Positions 44,226-53,106 of a DNA stretch of 64,000 bases are shown piece after piece. Below the pieces are notes generated by a model that saw nothing but the letters and a program-made list of their open reading frames with translations, was not told the origin of the DNA and did no database searches. The stretch's first letter is position 1; every line of letters begins with the position of its first letter. This stretch comes from Corallococcus sp. EGB (GTDB lineage: Bacteria; Myxococcota; Myxococcia; Myxococcales; Myxococcaceae), in assembly GCF_019968905.1 (NCBI RefSeq), contig NZ_CP079946.1, forward strand, positions 868,001-932,000, in the 5' to 3' direction. Position numbers and translations under genes: made by a program.

Positions 44226-44487
44226 ATGGCCAGCGACTGGCGCCGCTCCATGGGCAGCTCTCTGGACTTCTACCGCCGCTCCATCGAAGCGCCAGCGGCG
44301 TTCTGGGCGGAGCAGGGCCGGCTCATCGCCTGGGAGCGGCCCTCCGACGCGGTGCTGGACGCCTCGCGTCCGCCCTTCGCGCGCGGGTTCGTCGGAGGGC
44401 GCACCCACCTGTGCCACAACGCGGTGGATCCCCGCGCGGACCCGCCGGCGCTCGTCTTCGAGTCCACCGAGACGGATCAGCGAAGGC
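44226..44487 (+). pseudogene. truncated acetyl/propionyl-CoA synthetase N-terminus
   Basis: From the ATG at 44226 the frame reads SSLDFYRRSIEAPAAFWAEQ, then RLIAWERP, PPFARGF, THLCHNAVD and PALVFESTETD. These are the N-terminal cap (ACAS_N) features of acyl-CoA synthetases such as propionate-CoA ligase. Just after ESTETD, where the adenylation domain should begin, the similarity stops and the sequence runs into the 3' end of the opposing TetR gene. About 85 of some 620 residues remain, so it cannot be an enzyme. It marks a deletion or insertion boundary. Confidence 0.75.
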
Positions 44488-44510
44488 GCGGCCTCCGATG
44501 GGGTAGCCCC

Positions 44511-45149
44511 TCAGCCCTTGCGCTTCGTTTCGCGCTTCGCGCCGGCAGGGGACGGGTCCTTGGGCAGGTGCCTCAGCCCCATCCACCCGAGCGCCGCGAC
44601 GTGACGGGCCACGTTCTCCGTGGAGAAGGACTTGCCCTCCGCGGCCCACCAGTGGCCCACCTGCGTCACCATGCCCAGGAGCGCGTTGGCGTAGATGGGC
44701 GCCACCTTGGACGGGTAGCCGGCGCGCTCGAACTCGCTGCGGAAGACGTCGCCCACGCGCTGGGCCAGATCGTCGATGACGCGCGTCAGCCCGCGCCGCG
44801 TCGCCGCCGTGGGGGAGTCCCGCGTCAGCACCGCGAAGCCCGCAGGCTCGTCCTTCACGTAGGCCATGAAGGCCAGCACCGCGTCCTCGAAGCGCTGACG
44901 GGGCGTGCCCTGCGAGATGCTCGCGGTCACGCGCGCCACCAGGTCGTCCATCTCCCGCTCCACGATGGCCGCGTACAGCCCCTCCTTCGCGCCGAAGTGC
45001 TCGTAGACGATGGGCTTGGACACGCCCGCCCGCTGGGCCACCTCCTCGATGGACGTCGCCTCGTAGCCCTTCGAGGCGAAGACCGCCCGGCCAATCTCCA
45101 TCAACTGGACCCGGCGCTCCGCGCCCGTGAGCCGCTGTTTCTTCCTCAA
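44511..45149 (-). CDS. TetR-family transcriptional regulator
   Basis: 212 residues from a TTG at 45149 with GAGG five bases upstream (MRKKQRLTGAERRVQLMEIG); a second TTG at 45170 would add seven residues. Helix-turn-helix: GRAVFASKGYEATSIEEVAQ and RAGVSKPIVYEHFGAKEGLY. The C-terminal half (FMAYVKDEPAGFAVLTRD..., NALLGMVTQVGHWWAAEG) resembles regulators of lipid or drug-efflux genes. Two candidate operators lie close: ACCTAC/GTAGGT at its own promoter and the palindrome before the TULIP operon. Divergent from the hemolysin III-like gene. Confidence 0.88.
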   Translation of the reverse strand: MRKKQRLTGAERRVQLMEIGRAVFASKGYEATSIEEVAQRAGVSKPIVYEHFGAKEGLYAAIVEREMDDLVARVTASISQGTPRQRFEDAVLAFMAYVKDEPAGFAVLTRDSPTAATRRGLTRVIDDLAQRVGDVFRSEFERAGYPSKVAPIYANALLGMVTQVGHWWAAEGKSFSTENVARHVAALGWMGLRHLPKDPSPAGAKRETKRKG

Positions 45150-45190
45150 GTTGACCTCGAACCTACCCAACAGTAACTTACCTGAACGAA

Positions 45191-45208
45191 ACCTACTGTC
45201 CCGTAGGT
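45191..45208. promoter_or_regulatory. palindrome between TetR and hemolysin III genes
   Basis: ACCTAC (45191-45196), six bases, GTAGGT (45203-45208). A further ACCTAC lies at 45161-45166, and a looser TGAAA/TTTCA pair at 45232-45248. Position suggests autoregulation and control of the divergent gene. Confidence 0.45.
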
Positions 45209-45277
45209 GGAATCTGGAGCCGACGCCGTCATGAAATGCTTCGTTTCAAGAGGTGTCGAGTCCACCGTGGGGCACGG

Positions 45278-45934
45278 ATGAGCGCGGTGGTGCCGGGCAC
45301 GGTGAAGCCGAAGCTGCGGGGCGTGCTGCACCAGTGGGCGGCGGCGTTCGCGGTGGGGGCGGGCGTGGTGCTGGTGGCGATGGCGCCCACGCCTCGCGCG
45401 GCGCTGGCGTCCGCGCTGTACGCGTTGAGCCTGGTGGGGCTGTTCACCATCAGCGCGACGTACCACCGGGTGAACTGGTCGCCGAGGGCCCGCGCGTGGA
45501 TGCGCCGGGCGGACCACGCGGCCATCTTCCTGCTCATCGCGGGCACGTACACGCCGGTCATCCTGCTGGGGCTGCCGCCCGCCGTGGGCAACCCGTTGAT
45601 GGCGTGGCTCTACGCGGGGGCGCTGCTGGGCATCCTGCAGTCGCTGTTCTGGGTGGATGCGCCCAAGTGGGTGACGGCGGCGCTGGCCATCGCGGTGGGG
45701 TGGACGATGATGCCGTACTTCGGCGAAGTCTTCCGCGCGGTGGGGCCGGGCGCGAGCCTGCTCATCATCGCTGGCGGGCTGGCGTACACGCTGGGGGCGC
45801 TCGCGTATGCCTTCAAGCGCCCCAACCCCCGGCCCGGCGTCTTCGGCTATCACGAGGTGTTCCACGCGATGACGCTGGTGGGCGCGGGGCTGCACTTCGC
45901 GCTGGTGCTGCGCATGGTGCGCGCGGCGGGGTAG
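45278..45934 (+). CDS. hemolysin III / PAQR-family membrane protein
   Basis: 218 residues from the ATG at 45278, seven membrane helices. The conserved hydrolase-like residues of the CREST/PAQR superfamily are visible: SATYHRVNW, RRADHAAIFLLIAGTYTPV, and GYHEVFHAMTLVGAGLHF, which bring together the zinc-binding histidines. The 'hemolysin' name is historical; animal homologues are ceramidase-like receptors. Function in bacteria is probably lipid or membrane-stress related. Divergent from the TetR gene, which probably controls it. Confidence 0.88.
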   Translation: MSAVVPGTVKPKLRGVLHQWAAAFAVGAGVVLVAMAPTPRAALASALYALSLVGLFTISATYHRVNWSPRARAWMRRADHAAIFLLIAGTYTPVILLGLPPAVGNPLMAWLYAGALLGILQSLFWVDAPKWVTAALAIAVGWTMMPYFGEVFRAVGPGASLLIIAGGLAYTLGALAYAFKRPNPRPGVFGYHEVFHAMTLVGAGLHFALVLRMVRAAG

Positions 45935-45946
45935 GACGCTGCTCTC

Positions 45947-46330
45947 TCAGCGTCCCGCGACGGCGATCCGGCGCTTCGGGGGCGAGGCGGGCTCCGGGGC
46001 CTGCCGGCCCAGGTAGGTCTCTCCCCAGGACTTGAGCGCGGCAATCACGCCGCGCAGCGTCTGTCCTCGCGGCGTGAGGCTGTATTCGACGCGCGGGGGC
46101 ACCTCCGCGTACACCTGCCGGTGCACGAGCCCGCTCTGCTCCAGCTCGCGCAGGTGCTGCGTCAGCATCCGCTGCGTGACGTCCGGGATGTGCTTGCGCA
46201 GCTCCCCGAAGCGCAGCGTGCCCTCGAGCAGGTGGTAGAGGATGAGCCCCTTCCACTTGCCGCCAATCACATCCAGCGTCGCGGACACCGGACAGCCAGC
46301 GGAGCAGTCATACGTCTTGTGCCGGGCCAT
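45947..46330 (-). CDS. HxlR-family transcriptional regulator
   Basis: 127 residues with the HxlR winged helix: [54 protein letters not shown] and [10 protein letters not shown]. Two Cys near the N-terminus (DCSAGC) are placed as in redox- or electrophile-sensing members such as YodB/HypR. The divergent oxidoreductase gene starts 87 bp away, a usual arrangement for regulator and target. CGTAC occurs twice in the gap (46342, 46365) and may mark the operator. Confidence 0.9.
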   Translation of the reverse strand: MARHKTYDCSAGCPVSATLDVIGGKWKGLILYHLLEGTLRFGELRKHIPDVTQRMLTQHLRELEQSGLVHRQVYAEVPPRVEYSLTPRGQTLRGVIAALKSWGETYLGRQAPEPASPPKRRIAVAGR

Positions 46331-46416
46331 GGTTCCCTTTTCGTACGTATGGGCGGAAATCCTGCGTACTTGTCCGATTCAACCTTCGGGACGATGTTGC
46401 ACGCAAAGGAGCCCCC

Positions 46417-47436
46417 ATGCGAGCTGTCGCCCTCACGAAGTATCTGCCCAGTGATCATCCCGAAGCCTTCGCGGACGTGCGGCTGCCGGACCCCACGCCC
46501 GGCCCTGGTGACCTCCTGGTGCGCGTGCACGCCGTGTCCGTGAACCCCGTGGACGTGAAGGTGCGAGCGCCCAAGGACACGGTGGAGTCCTCTCCCCGGG
46601 TGCTCGGCTGGGACGCGGCCGGCGTGGTGGAGGCGGTGGGGAAGGACGTGAAGCGCTTCCGTCCCGGGGATGAAGTGTTCTACGCGGGGTCCATCGCGAA
46701 GCCCGGGACGAACTCCGAGCTGCACGTCGTGGACGCGCGCATCGTCGGCCGCAAGCCGAGGGGGCTGACCTTCGCCCAGGCGGCCGCGATGCCGCTCACC
46801 TCCATCACCGCGTGGGAGCTGCTGTTCGAGCGCCTGGGCGTGCCCCAGCACAAGACGGGCACCCGGAAGGACGCGCTGCTCGTGGTGGGCGGCGCGGGTG
46901 GCGTGGGCTCCATGGCCATCCAGCTTGCGAGCAAGCTGACGGACCTCACGGTCATCGCCACGGCGTCGCGGCCGGAGACGGTGGAGTGGTGCAGGTCATT
47001 GGGCGCGCACCACGTGGTGGACCACCGCCAGCCCCTGGCCGGGCAGGTGAAGGCGCTGGTGCCGGGCGGCGTGCGCTACGTGATGGCGCTCACCGCGACG
47101 GAGCAGCACTTCCCGCAGCTGGTGGAGCTGATGGAGCCCTTCGGGCACATGGGCATCATCGACGACCCACAGACGCCGCTCGACGTGACCGCGATGAAGC
47201 GCAAGAGCCTGGCGCTGCACTGGGAGCTGATGTTCACCCGGGCGCTCTACGACGCGGATCCGCTCTCCCAGCAGCGGCTGCTCGACGCGGTGGCGGACCT
47301 GGTGGAGGGCGGCACGCTGCGGACCACGATGACGCAGGACTTCGGGCCGCTCACCGCCGCGAACCTCCGGCGCGCGCACGCGGCGGTGGAGACGGGCCGC
47401 ACGCTGGGCAAGATCGTCCTGAGCGGCTTTGCCTGA
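46417..47436 (+). CDS. zinc-type NADPH:quinone oxidoreductase family protein
   Basis: 339 residues of the medium-chain dehydrogenase family, quinone-oxidoreductase branch (TIGR02817-like). GroES-like domain first (PGPGDLLVRVHAVSVNPVDVKVR, split by the next block LGWDAAGVVEAVG), then the NADPH Rossmann loop VVGGAGGVGSMAIQLA. The zinc-binding Cys of alcohol dehydrogenases are missing, so despite the 'zinc' name of the group it is probably metal-free. Likely reduces quinones or reactive enals; consistent with control by the divergent HxlR redox regulator. Confidence 0.9.
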   Translation: MRAVALTKYLPSDHPEAFADVRLPDPTPGPGDLLVRVHAVSVNPVDVKVRAPKDTVESSPRVLGWDAAGVVEAVGKDVKRFRPGDEVFYAGSIAKPGTNSELHVVDARIVGRKPRGLTFAQAAAMPLTSITAWELLFERLGVPQHKTGTRKDALLVVGGAGGVGSMAIQLASKLTDLTVIATASRPETVEWCRSLGAHHVVDHRQPLAGQVKALVPGGVRYVMALTATEQHFPQLVELMEPFGHMGIIDDPQTPLDVTAMKRKSLALHWELMFTRALYDADPLSQQRLLDAVADLVEGGTLRTTMTQDFGPLTAANLRRAHAAVETGRTLGKIVLSGFA

Positions 47437-47499
47437 GCCTCCCCGGAGGCCGTGAAGTCCGCCGAGCGCGCCAGTAGACTCCCGGTCCTCGTGGGCTTC

Positions 47500-48612
47500 A
47501 TGGAAGACACAACCGGACACGCGTGGCGAGCCTGGGCGAAGCGTGCCGCCGCGTGGTCCGCGCCCGCGCTCTTCTCCGCGCTGGAGACCTACACGTTCAG
47601 CCGGGACATGCCCGGGGCGCCCGTGCTGTGGCGGGTGCTCGCCGCGCAGATGCCCGCCTGGTACGTGTGGCTGCCCCTCACGCCGTGGCTCACCCGGCTC
47701 GCGGCGCGCGAACCCCTGAGTCCTCCAAGGCCGCGCCCGGTCCTCATCCACCTGACGGCATGTCTGGGCATGGGCGCGCTGTTCGCCGCGGTGTACGCGA
47801 TGGCGACGGGGCACTTCATGCCCGGGAGGGATGCTCCCTGGGCCGCGAGGTGGCTGAGAGCCTGGTGGGGTTGGTTGCCGATGATGGGCATGGCCTACGC
47901 GACGGTGTTGGCGGTGGCCTCCGCCACCCGGGCGTCACAGCGGGCGAGGGACAGCGAGCGCCAGGCCGCGGTGCTCGCGGTGCAGTTGGCCGAGTCCCGG
48001 CTGCTCGCGCTCCAGACGCAATTGCAGCCGCACTTCCTCTTCAACACGCTCAACGCCATCGTGGTGCTGGTGCGCGAGCGGGAGACGGACGAGGCCGCGC
48101 GCATGCTCGTGTTGCTGAGCGACCTGCTCCGGCAGTTGCTCCAGAAGGGAGCCACCCAGGAGGTGTCCCTGCGCGACGAGGTGGCCGTGCTGTCGCGCTA
48201 CCTGGAGCTCCAGCAGCTGCGCTTCGCGGACCGGTTGCGAGTGGAGTGGAACATGGAGCCGGACGCACTGGACGCACGGGTGCCGCACCTGGTGCTCCAG
48301 CCGCTCGCGGAGAACGCGCTCCGGCACGGCATCGGCATGCGCACCGCGTCCGGGGTGTTGCGCATCGGCGCGAGGCGGCGCGGCGACGCGCTGGAGCTGA
48401 CCGTGCAAGACGACGGTCCGGGGCTGCCCCGGGACTTCGAGCTCGAAGCAGCGAAGGGCATCGGCCTGTCGAACACGCGGGCGCGCCTCTCACAGCTCTA
48501 CGGCGAAGCAGGGAGGCTGGGGATCGCCAACGCGGAGGGGCAGGGCACCGTGGCCACGGTCCTGCTGCCGTGGCGCTCGACGCCCGATACCGCCGGAGTG
48601 GCGCATGGCTGA
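47500..48612 (+). CDS. LytS-type sensor histidine kinase
   Basis: 370 residues from the ATG at 47500; an upstream GTG at 47452 is possible. Four hydrophobic spans fill the first ~150 residues, without a recognisable sensor domain. The His_kinase domain has LQPHFLFNTLNAIVVL with phosphorylated His178, and the ATPase domain shows NALRHGIG (N box) and DDGPGLP plus GIGLSNTRARL (G boxes). Works with the next gene, whose start overlaps by 8 bp. The stimulus is unknown. Confidence 0.9.
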   Translation: MEDTTGHAWRAWAKRAAAWSAPALFSALETYTFSRDMPGAPVLWRVLAAQMPAWYVWLPLTPWLTRLAAREPLSPPRPRPVLIHLTACLGMGALFAAVYAMATGHFMPGRDAPWAARWLRAWWGWLPMMGMAYATVLAVASATRASQRARDSERQAAVLAVQLAESRLLALQTQLQPHFLFNTLNAIVVLVRERETDEAARMLVLLSDLLRQLLQKGATQEVSLRDEVAVLSRYLELQQLRFADRLRVEWNMEPDALDARVPHLVLQPLAENALRHGIGMRTASGVLRIGARRRGDALELTVQDDGPGLPRDFELEAAKGIGLSNTRARLSQLYGEAGRLGIANAEGQGTVATVLLPWRSTPDTAGVAHG

Positions 48613-49387
48613 GCTGCGGGTGCTGCTGGTGGATGACGAGCCGCTGGCTCGCAAGGGATTGCGGCAGGCCCTGGCGCGCCATCCGGACGCAGGGGTGTGC
48701 GGCGAGTGCCGCGACGGCCGCGAGGCGGTGGAGGCCATCCGCGCCCAGCGTCCCCACCTGGTGCTGCTCGACGTGCAGATGCCGGAGCTGGACGGCTTCG
48801 GAGTGCTGCGTGAGCTGGGCGTGGAGCACATGCCCGCGGTCATCTTCGTCACCGCGTTCGACACCTTCGCCGTGAAGGCCTTCGACGTGCACGCGGTGGA
48901 CTATCTGGTGAAGCCCTTCGATGACGCGCGCTTCGACGAGGCGCTGGCCCGGGCGCGGCAGCGGCTGCGCGCTGGAGAGGCCGCGGAACTGGGGCGGCGG
49001 CTCGCGGACCTGCTGGCGGACGCGGGCCCCACGCCCCGTCCCGTCGAGCCGCCGGCGGACCGGCTGCTGGTGCGCGTGGGCCTGCGCTCCGTGCTCGTCC
49101 CTGTCGCCGACATTGAATGGGTTGAGGCGGACGACTACTGCGTCACGTTGCACGCGGACGGCAAGGCCCACGTGTTGCGAGAGAGCCTGGCAGCGCTGGA
49201 GGCGCGGCTGGACCCGGAGCGCTTCGTGCGCATCCACCGCTCCGCCATCGTCAACGTGGCGTGCATTCAAGAAGTGCACCGGCCCTCGCCCACGGAGCAG
49301 GTGGTGGTGCTGCGAAGCGGCCAGCGCCTGCGAGTGAGCCGCAGCCGCCGCGAGCACCTGGAGCGGCGTCTGGGCCGAGCCCGCTGA
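48605..49387 (+). CDS. LytTR-family response regulator
   Basis: 260 residues. Receiver domain 1-~120: LLVDDEPLARKGL, phospho-acceptor Asp in LVLLDVQMPELDGF, and FVTAFD and YLVKPF for the switch Thr and Lys. After a linker rich in Ala/Arg comes a LytTR DNA-binding domain (VADIEWVEADDYCVTLHADG, FVRIHRSAIVNVACI, LRVSRSRREHL). Partner of the overlapping LytS kinase. Targets are not evident; a cluster of palindromes follows just after the gene, but these do not match known LytTR sites. Confidence 0.92.
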   Translation: MAELRVLLVDDEPLARKGLRQALARHPDAGVCGECRDGREAVEAIRAQRPHLVLLDVQMPELDGFGVLRELGVEHMPAVIFVTAFDTFAVKAFDVHAVDYLVKPFDDARFDEALARARQRLRAGEAAELGRRLADLLADAGPTPRPVEPPADRLLVRVGLRSVLVPVADIEWVEADDYCVTLHADGKAHVLRESLAALEARLDPERFVRIHRSAIVNVACIQEVHRPSPTEQVVVLRSGQRLRVSRSRREHLERRLGRAR

Positions 49388-49436
49388 CGCAGCCCGTCAG
49401 CCCGGCCCCCACCGCCCGCCGGGCCCGGTCATCCAA

Positions 49437-49540
49437 AACCTGTCCGACAGTCGGACAGGTTCCACGGTGCTCCAAACCTGTCCGACTGTCCGACAGGGGC
49501 CGCGGGTCTTCGGAGCCGGTCCTGCTGTCGGACAGGTTTT
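49437..49540. repeat. cluster of three CTGTCnGACAG-type palindromes
   Basis: Unit 1 (49437-49461) is a perfect palindrome: AACCTGTCCGAC, one base, GTCGGACAGGTT. Unit 2 (49475-49496) repeats AACCTGTCCGAC and closes with GACAGG. Unit 3 (49525-49540) has CTGTC-G-GACAG followed by GTTTT. They lie between convergent genes. REP-like elements, a transcription terminator array or regulator sites are all possible. Confidence 0.7.
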
Positions 49541-49627
49541 CGGATTGCGCCGCCGGCAGGCGGCCCTGGCCTCGTTCTCAGCTTCTCATCCCAGGGGATA
49601 CGATTCAGACCCATGGGCCCGCGGGCA

Positions 49628-51142
49628 TCAGGGGGCTCGGACCTTGTTCACGGCGGTGGTGAGCGCGCTCCAGTCCGTGGGCTTCAGGTGCATGCCAAAC
49701 ACCTGGCTCACCGGGAGCTTCTCCCGCGTGGCCACCTCCACCGTTTCGTCCACCTGCTGCACGTTGAAGAACGTGCCGTCGGGCTGGGGCTGCACCAGGT
49801 CGGATGTGTAGAGCAGCCCGTGCTCCGGCAGCCACGCGAACAGCATCCGCTCCCCCGTCTCCGTGCGCGCGGGGATGAGCTCCAGCCGGTTCTTCCCCGT
49901 GCCCAACATCCGCCGCCCGTCCACGACCTGGAGCTTCGCGGCGCGCGGCTTCCTCGCGAGCGCGTCCAGCACGAGCGTGCGCGGTGCCGCCACCAGCCGC
50001 TCCACCAGCGCGCGGTTGAGGTCCAGCACGTGCACCGGGATGCCTCGCGCCACGTACTCGCGCAGCCCGCCGATGTGCGGCCAGGCGTCACTGGTGGACA
50101 CCACGGCCTTCACCTTCAGGCCCGGGAAGCGCTTCGCGGCTTCGTCCAACACGCGCGCGGAATAGCCGGACGCGAGCGGGCCCTCGACCACCACCACGCC
50201 GTCGTCCTGCGCCACCAGGGCCACGTTCCATGCTCCCGGCAGTTGCACCACGCCGGGCACCGGTTCCGCCGGTGGCGCGTCCGGACGGAGCACGGGCGTG
50301 TCGTCCAGCTTCCTCGTGCGGCGTGACTCGAAGCCCTGCTTCACGTCGTCCGGCACGGCGAAGTCCGCGTCCACGAGCGGCGGATCCACCGTCACCGACG
50401 TCACCGTGATGGAGTGGTGGGGCTGACCATTGCGCGCCCACTCCCAGTGGCGCGGGTAGCGCAGGCCTCCCTGTTCCAGCGTCCACGCCTGGAAGGACAG
50501 CACGGTGCGCACGTCGCCCCAGATGCTCCAGAAGGGATCCTCCGGGTGCGCGTCCAGCGTCTCCACGGCGGTGGGCAGGTTCGTGCGGGCGTTGAGGAAC
50601 AGGCGCACGCTCGTGCGGTCCTGGTGGAAGGTCACGACGTGGTGGGGCACCTCCTGCAACACCGTGTCCGCCTGGGCTCGCAGGTCCTTCGCGTCCAGGG
50701 CGGCAAGCAACACGTGCTCGGGCGCGAAGGCCAGCCGCTCCTGCATGTCCTGGAGCTGCGCGGCTCCCAGTGGCCTCCACTTCCCCTGGAAGTCCGCCGC
50801 CGCCACGCCGTCCGTGAGCAGCATCGTCACGCCCTTCCACTCGTCCATCACCACCCCTCGGCTCTCGGACTTCTGGCGCAGGCGGCCCCGGCGCAGGTCG
50901 CGCAGCTCGTCGAACTGTTCGTACATGACGAGGAAGGGCGGCGTGGGGCGCTCGGATTGCTCCAGCAGGTTCCAATGGCCCACGCCCCGCACGCGCAGGG
51001 CCGTGAGCGCGCGGAGGCGGGCTTCACCGCCCATGGCCTCGGCGGAGGCGCGGACGTGGGCTCGGGCGGGGTCCTCGGCGGCGGAGGCGGACAGGGTGAG
51101 CAACAGCACGGAGACCGCGGACGACAGCAGGCGTCTTCTCAT
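49628..51142 (-). CDS. secreted metallo-beta-lactamase-fold protein lacking the metal motif
   Basis: 504 residues from the ATG at 51142. A signal peptide (MRRRLLSSAVSVLLLTLSASA) is followed by a ~270-residue lipoprotein-localisation-like beta domain, then an MBL-type region: NVALVAQDDGVVVVEGPLA, ARVLDEAAKRFPGL, VSTSDAWPHIGGLREYVARGIPV, and TSDLVQPQP. Where active MBL enzymes have HxHxDH this protein has SDAWPH, so at most one metal ligand is kept. Periplasmic, probably non-hydrolytic or using another chemistry. Its 5' end is divergent from the pyruvate oxidase gene. Confidence 0.75.
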   Translation of the reverse strand: MRRRLLSSAVSVLLLTLSASAAEDPARAHVRASAEAMGGEARLRALTALRVRGVGHWNLLEQSERPTPPFLVMYEQFDELRDLRRGRLRQKSESRGVVMDEWKGVTMLLTDGVAAADFQGKWRPLGAAQLQDMQERLAFAPEHVLLAALDAKDLRAQADTVLQEVPHHVVTFHQDRTSVRLFLNARTNLPTAVETLDAHPEDPFWSIWGDVRTVLSFQAWTLEQGGLRYPRHWEWARNGQPHHSITVTSVTVDPPLVDADFAVPDDVKQGFESRRTRKLDDTPVLRPDAPPAEPVPGVVQLPGAWNVALVAQDDGVVVVEGPLASGYSARVLDEAAKRFPGLKVKAVVSTSDAWPHIGGLREYVARGIPVHVLDLNRALVERLVAAPRTLVLDALARKPRAAKLQVVDGRRMLGTGKNRLELIPARTETGERMLFAWLPEHGLLYTSDLVQPQPDGTFFNVQQVDETVEVATREKLPVSQVFGMHLKPTDWSALTTAVNKVRAP

Positions 51143-51369
51143 GGCCCCGAGGATGTCGCGGCAGGAACGTGCCTCCCGGGGCCATGCCGCCAATGACGCG
51201 AACGGCGCGGCGAACGGTACGCAGGCGGCGGCGAATGGCGGAGACCCGGCCGCCCCTTCCACTTCGGGCAGCCAGCCTTGCCTGGGGCCCGCCCGCACGG
51301 TCGGCCTCAGCGCGGCGGGAGGGTGCACATCTTCGCCGGAGGTGAACCGGCCCAGGCGAGGGGTGGACC

Positions 51370-53106
51370 ATGAAGAAGACGGTGGCGGAGCAGTTCGCGG
51401 AGGTCCTCGCGCTCGCGGGTGTGAAGCGCATCTATGGCGTGGTGGGTGACAGCCTCAACGCCCTCACGGAGGCGCTGCGCCGGCGCGGCGACATCGAATG
51501 GGTGCCCATGCGCAACGAGGAGGCCGCTGCCTTCGCGGCGGGCGCGGAGGCGCACCTCACCGGGCAGCTTGCCGTGTGCGCGGGCAGCTGTGGCCCCGGC
51601 AACCTGCACCTCATCAACGGCCTGTATGACTGCCACCGCAGCCGGGTGCCGGTGCTGGCCATCGCCGCGCAGATTCCCTCCGTGGAGCTGGGCACCGGCT
51701 ACTTCCAGGAGACGCATCCGGAGATGCTCTTCAAGGAGTGCAGCCACTACTGCGAGCTGGTCTCCGGGCCCAACCAGATGCAGCGCACCGCGGAGATCGC
51801 CGTCCGCAGCGCCGTGGGCAAGGGCGGCGTGGCCGTGGTGGTGCTCCCCGGCGACATCGCCATGCAGAAGGCCGAGGACGTGCGGCCCCCCACGCCGGAG
51901 TCGCTGCGCGTGTCGCCCTCCCAGCTGATGCCCGCCGCCGAGCAGGTGGAGCAGATGGCCGCGCTGCTCAACCGCGGAGGGCGCGTGACGCTGCTGTGCG
52001 GCGCGGGCTGCGAGGGCGCGGCCGCGCAGGTGGTGGAGCTGGCGAAGCGGCTCCAGGCGCCCGTCGTCTCCGCGCTCCGGGGCAAGGAGTTCCTGGAGAA
52101 GGACAACCCCCACTTCGTGGGGCTCACGGGGCTCATCGGCTACGCGTCCGGATACTGGGCGATGATCGACTGCGACGTGCTCCTGATGCTGGGCACGGAC
52201 TTCCCCTACCGGCAGTTCTACCCGGACAGCGCGGACACCCGAATCATCCAGGTGGACGTGCGCGCGGAGAACATCGGCAAGCGCACGCGGGTGGACCTGG
52301 GCGTGGTGGGCAGCGTGTCCGCCACCGTCCAGGCGCTCCTGCCCCGTATCGGAATGAAGCGTGACACGAAGCACCTGGAGCGAGCGCTCGCGCACTACCG
52401 CAAGACGCGCGAGGAACTGGACGCGCTGGGGCAGGGCACCGTGGGCAAGAAGCCCATCCGCCCGACCCAGGTGGCCCGCGCGTTCGACCTCCAGGCGACG
52501 GACGACGCCATCTTCACCTGCGACGTGGGCCTGCCCACGGTGTGGGCCGCGCGCTACGCGACCATGAAGGGCGGCCGGCGGCTGGTGGGCTCCTTCAACC
52601 ATGGGTCCATGGCCAGCGCGCTGGCGCAAGCCATTGGCGCGCAGAAGGCCTTCCCGGACCGGCAGGTCATCTCCTTCTCCGGTGACGGCGGCTTCACGAT
52701 GTTGATGGGGGACTTCATCGGCCTGGTGCAGTTGGGGCTGCCCATCAAGGTCGTGGTGTTCAACAACAGCTCCCTGGGCTTCGTGGCCATGGAGCAGCAG
52801 GTGGGCGGCATGCTCGACGTGGGCACGGCGCTCCAGAACCCCAACTTCGCCGCGCTGGCGGAGGCCGTGGGCGTCAAGGGCCTGCGCGTGGAGGACCCAG
52901 GGCAGGTGGACGAAGCCGTCCAGCTGGCGCTCGCGACCCCTGGCCCCGTGCTGGTGGACGCCGTGGTCAGCAAGGCGGAGCTGGTGATGCCCCCGCGCAT
53001 CACCGCGTCCATGGCCGCGGGCTTCACCCTGTTCGGCGTCAAGGCCCTGCTCAACGGCCGCACCAACGAGGTGCTGGAGCTGGCGCGCACCAACCTCTGG
53101 CGCTGA
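51370..53106 (+). CDS. poxB: pyruvate dehydrogenase (quinone) / pyruvate oxidase
   Basis: 578 residues of the thiamine-diphosphate enzyme family, closest in layout to PoxB: catalytic Glu50 in RNEEAAAFAAGAEA, FAD-domain block LLCGAGCEGAAAQV, and the ThDP/Mg site GDGG at 438-441 with NNSSLGF about 27 residues on. The C-terminal tail (MAAGFTLFGVKALLNGR) resembles the amphipathic lipid-binding segment that activates PoxB at the membrane. It oxidises pyruvate to acetate and CO2, passing electrons to quinone. Monocistronic, with a 21-bp gap to the upstream region of the ECF sigma gene. Confidence 0.9.
   Translation: MKKTVAEQFAEVLALAGVKRIYGVVGDSLNALTEALRRRGDIEWVPMRNEEAAAFAAGAEAHLTGQLAVCAGSCGPGNLHLINGLYDCHRSRVPVLAIAAQIPSVELGTGYFQETHPEMLFKECSHYCELVSGPNQMQRTAEIAVRSAVGKGGVAVVVLPGDIAMQKAEDVRPPTPESLRVSPSQLMPAAEQVEQMAALLNRGGRVTLLCGAGCEGAAAQVVELAKRLQAPVVSALRGKEFLEKDNPHFVGLTGLIGYASGYWAMIDCDVLLMLGTDFPYRQFYPDSADTRIIQVDVRAENIGKRTRVDLGVVGSVSATVQALLPRIGMKRDTKHLERALAHYRKTREELDALGQGTVGKKPIRPTQVARAFDLQATDDAIFTCDVGLPTVWAARYATMKGGRRLVGSFNHGSMASALAQAIGAQKAFPDRQVISFSGDGGFTMLMGDFIGLVQLGLPIKVVVFNNSSLGFVAMEQQVGGMLDVGTALQNPNFAALAEAVGVKGLRVEDPGQVDEAVQLALATPGPVLVDAVVSKAELVMPPRITASMAAGFTLFGVKALLNGRTNEVLELARTNLWR

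Noticed and set aside
45278..45934. Hemolysin III-like gene as part of a toxin island with the TULIP pair
   Set aside because: The family is a widespread PAQR membrane protein and is not a secreted toxin; the name is historical.
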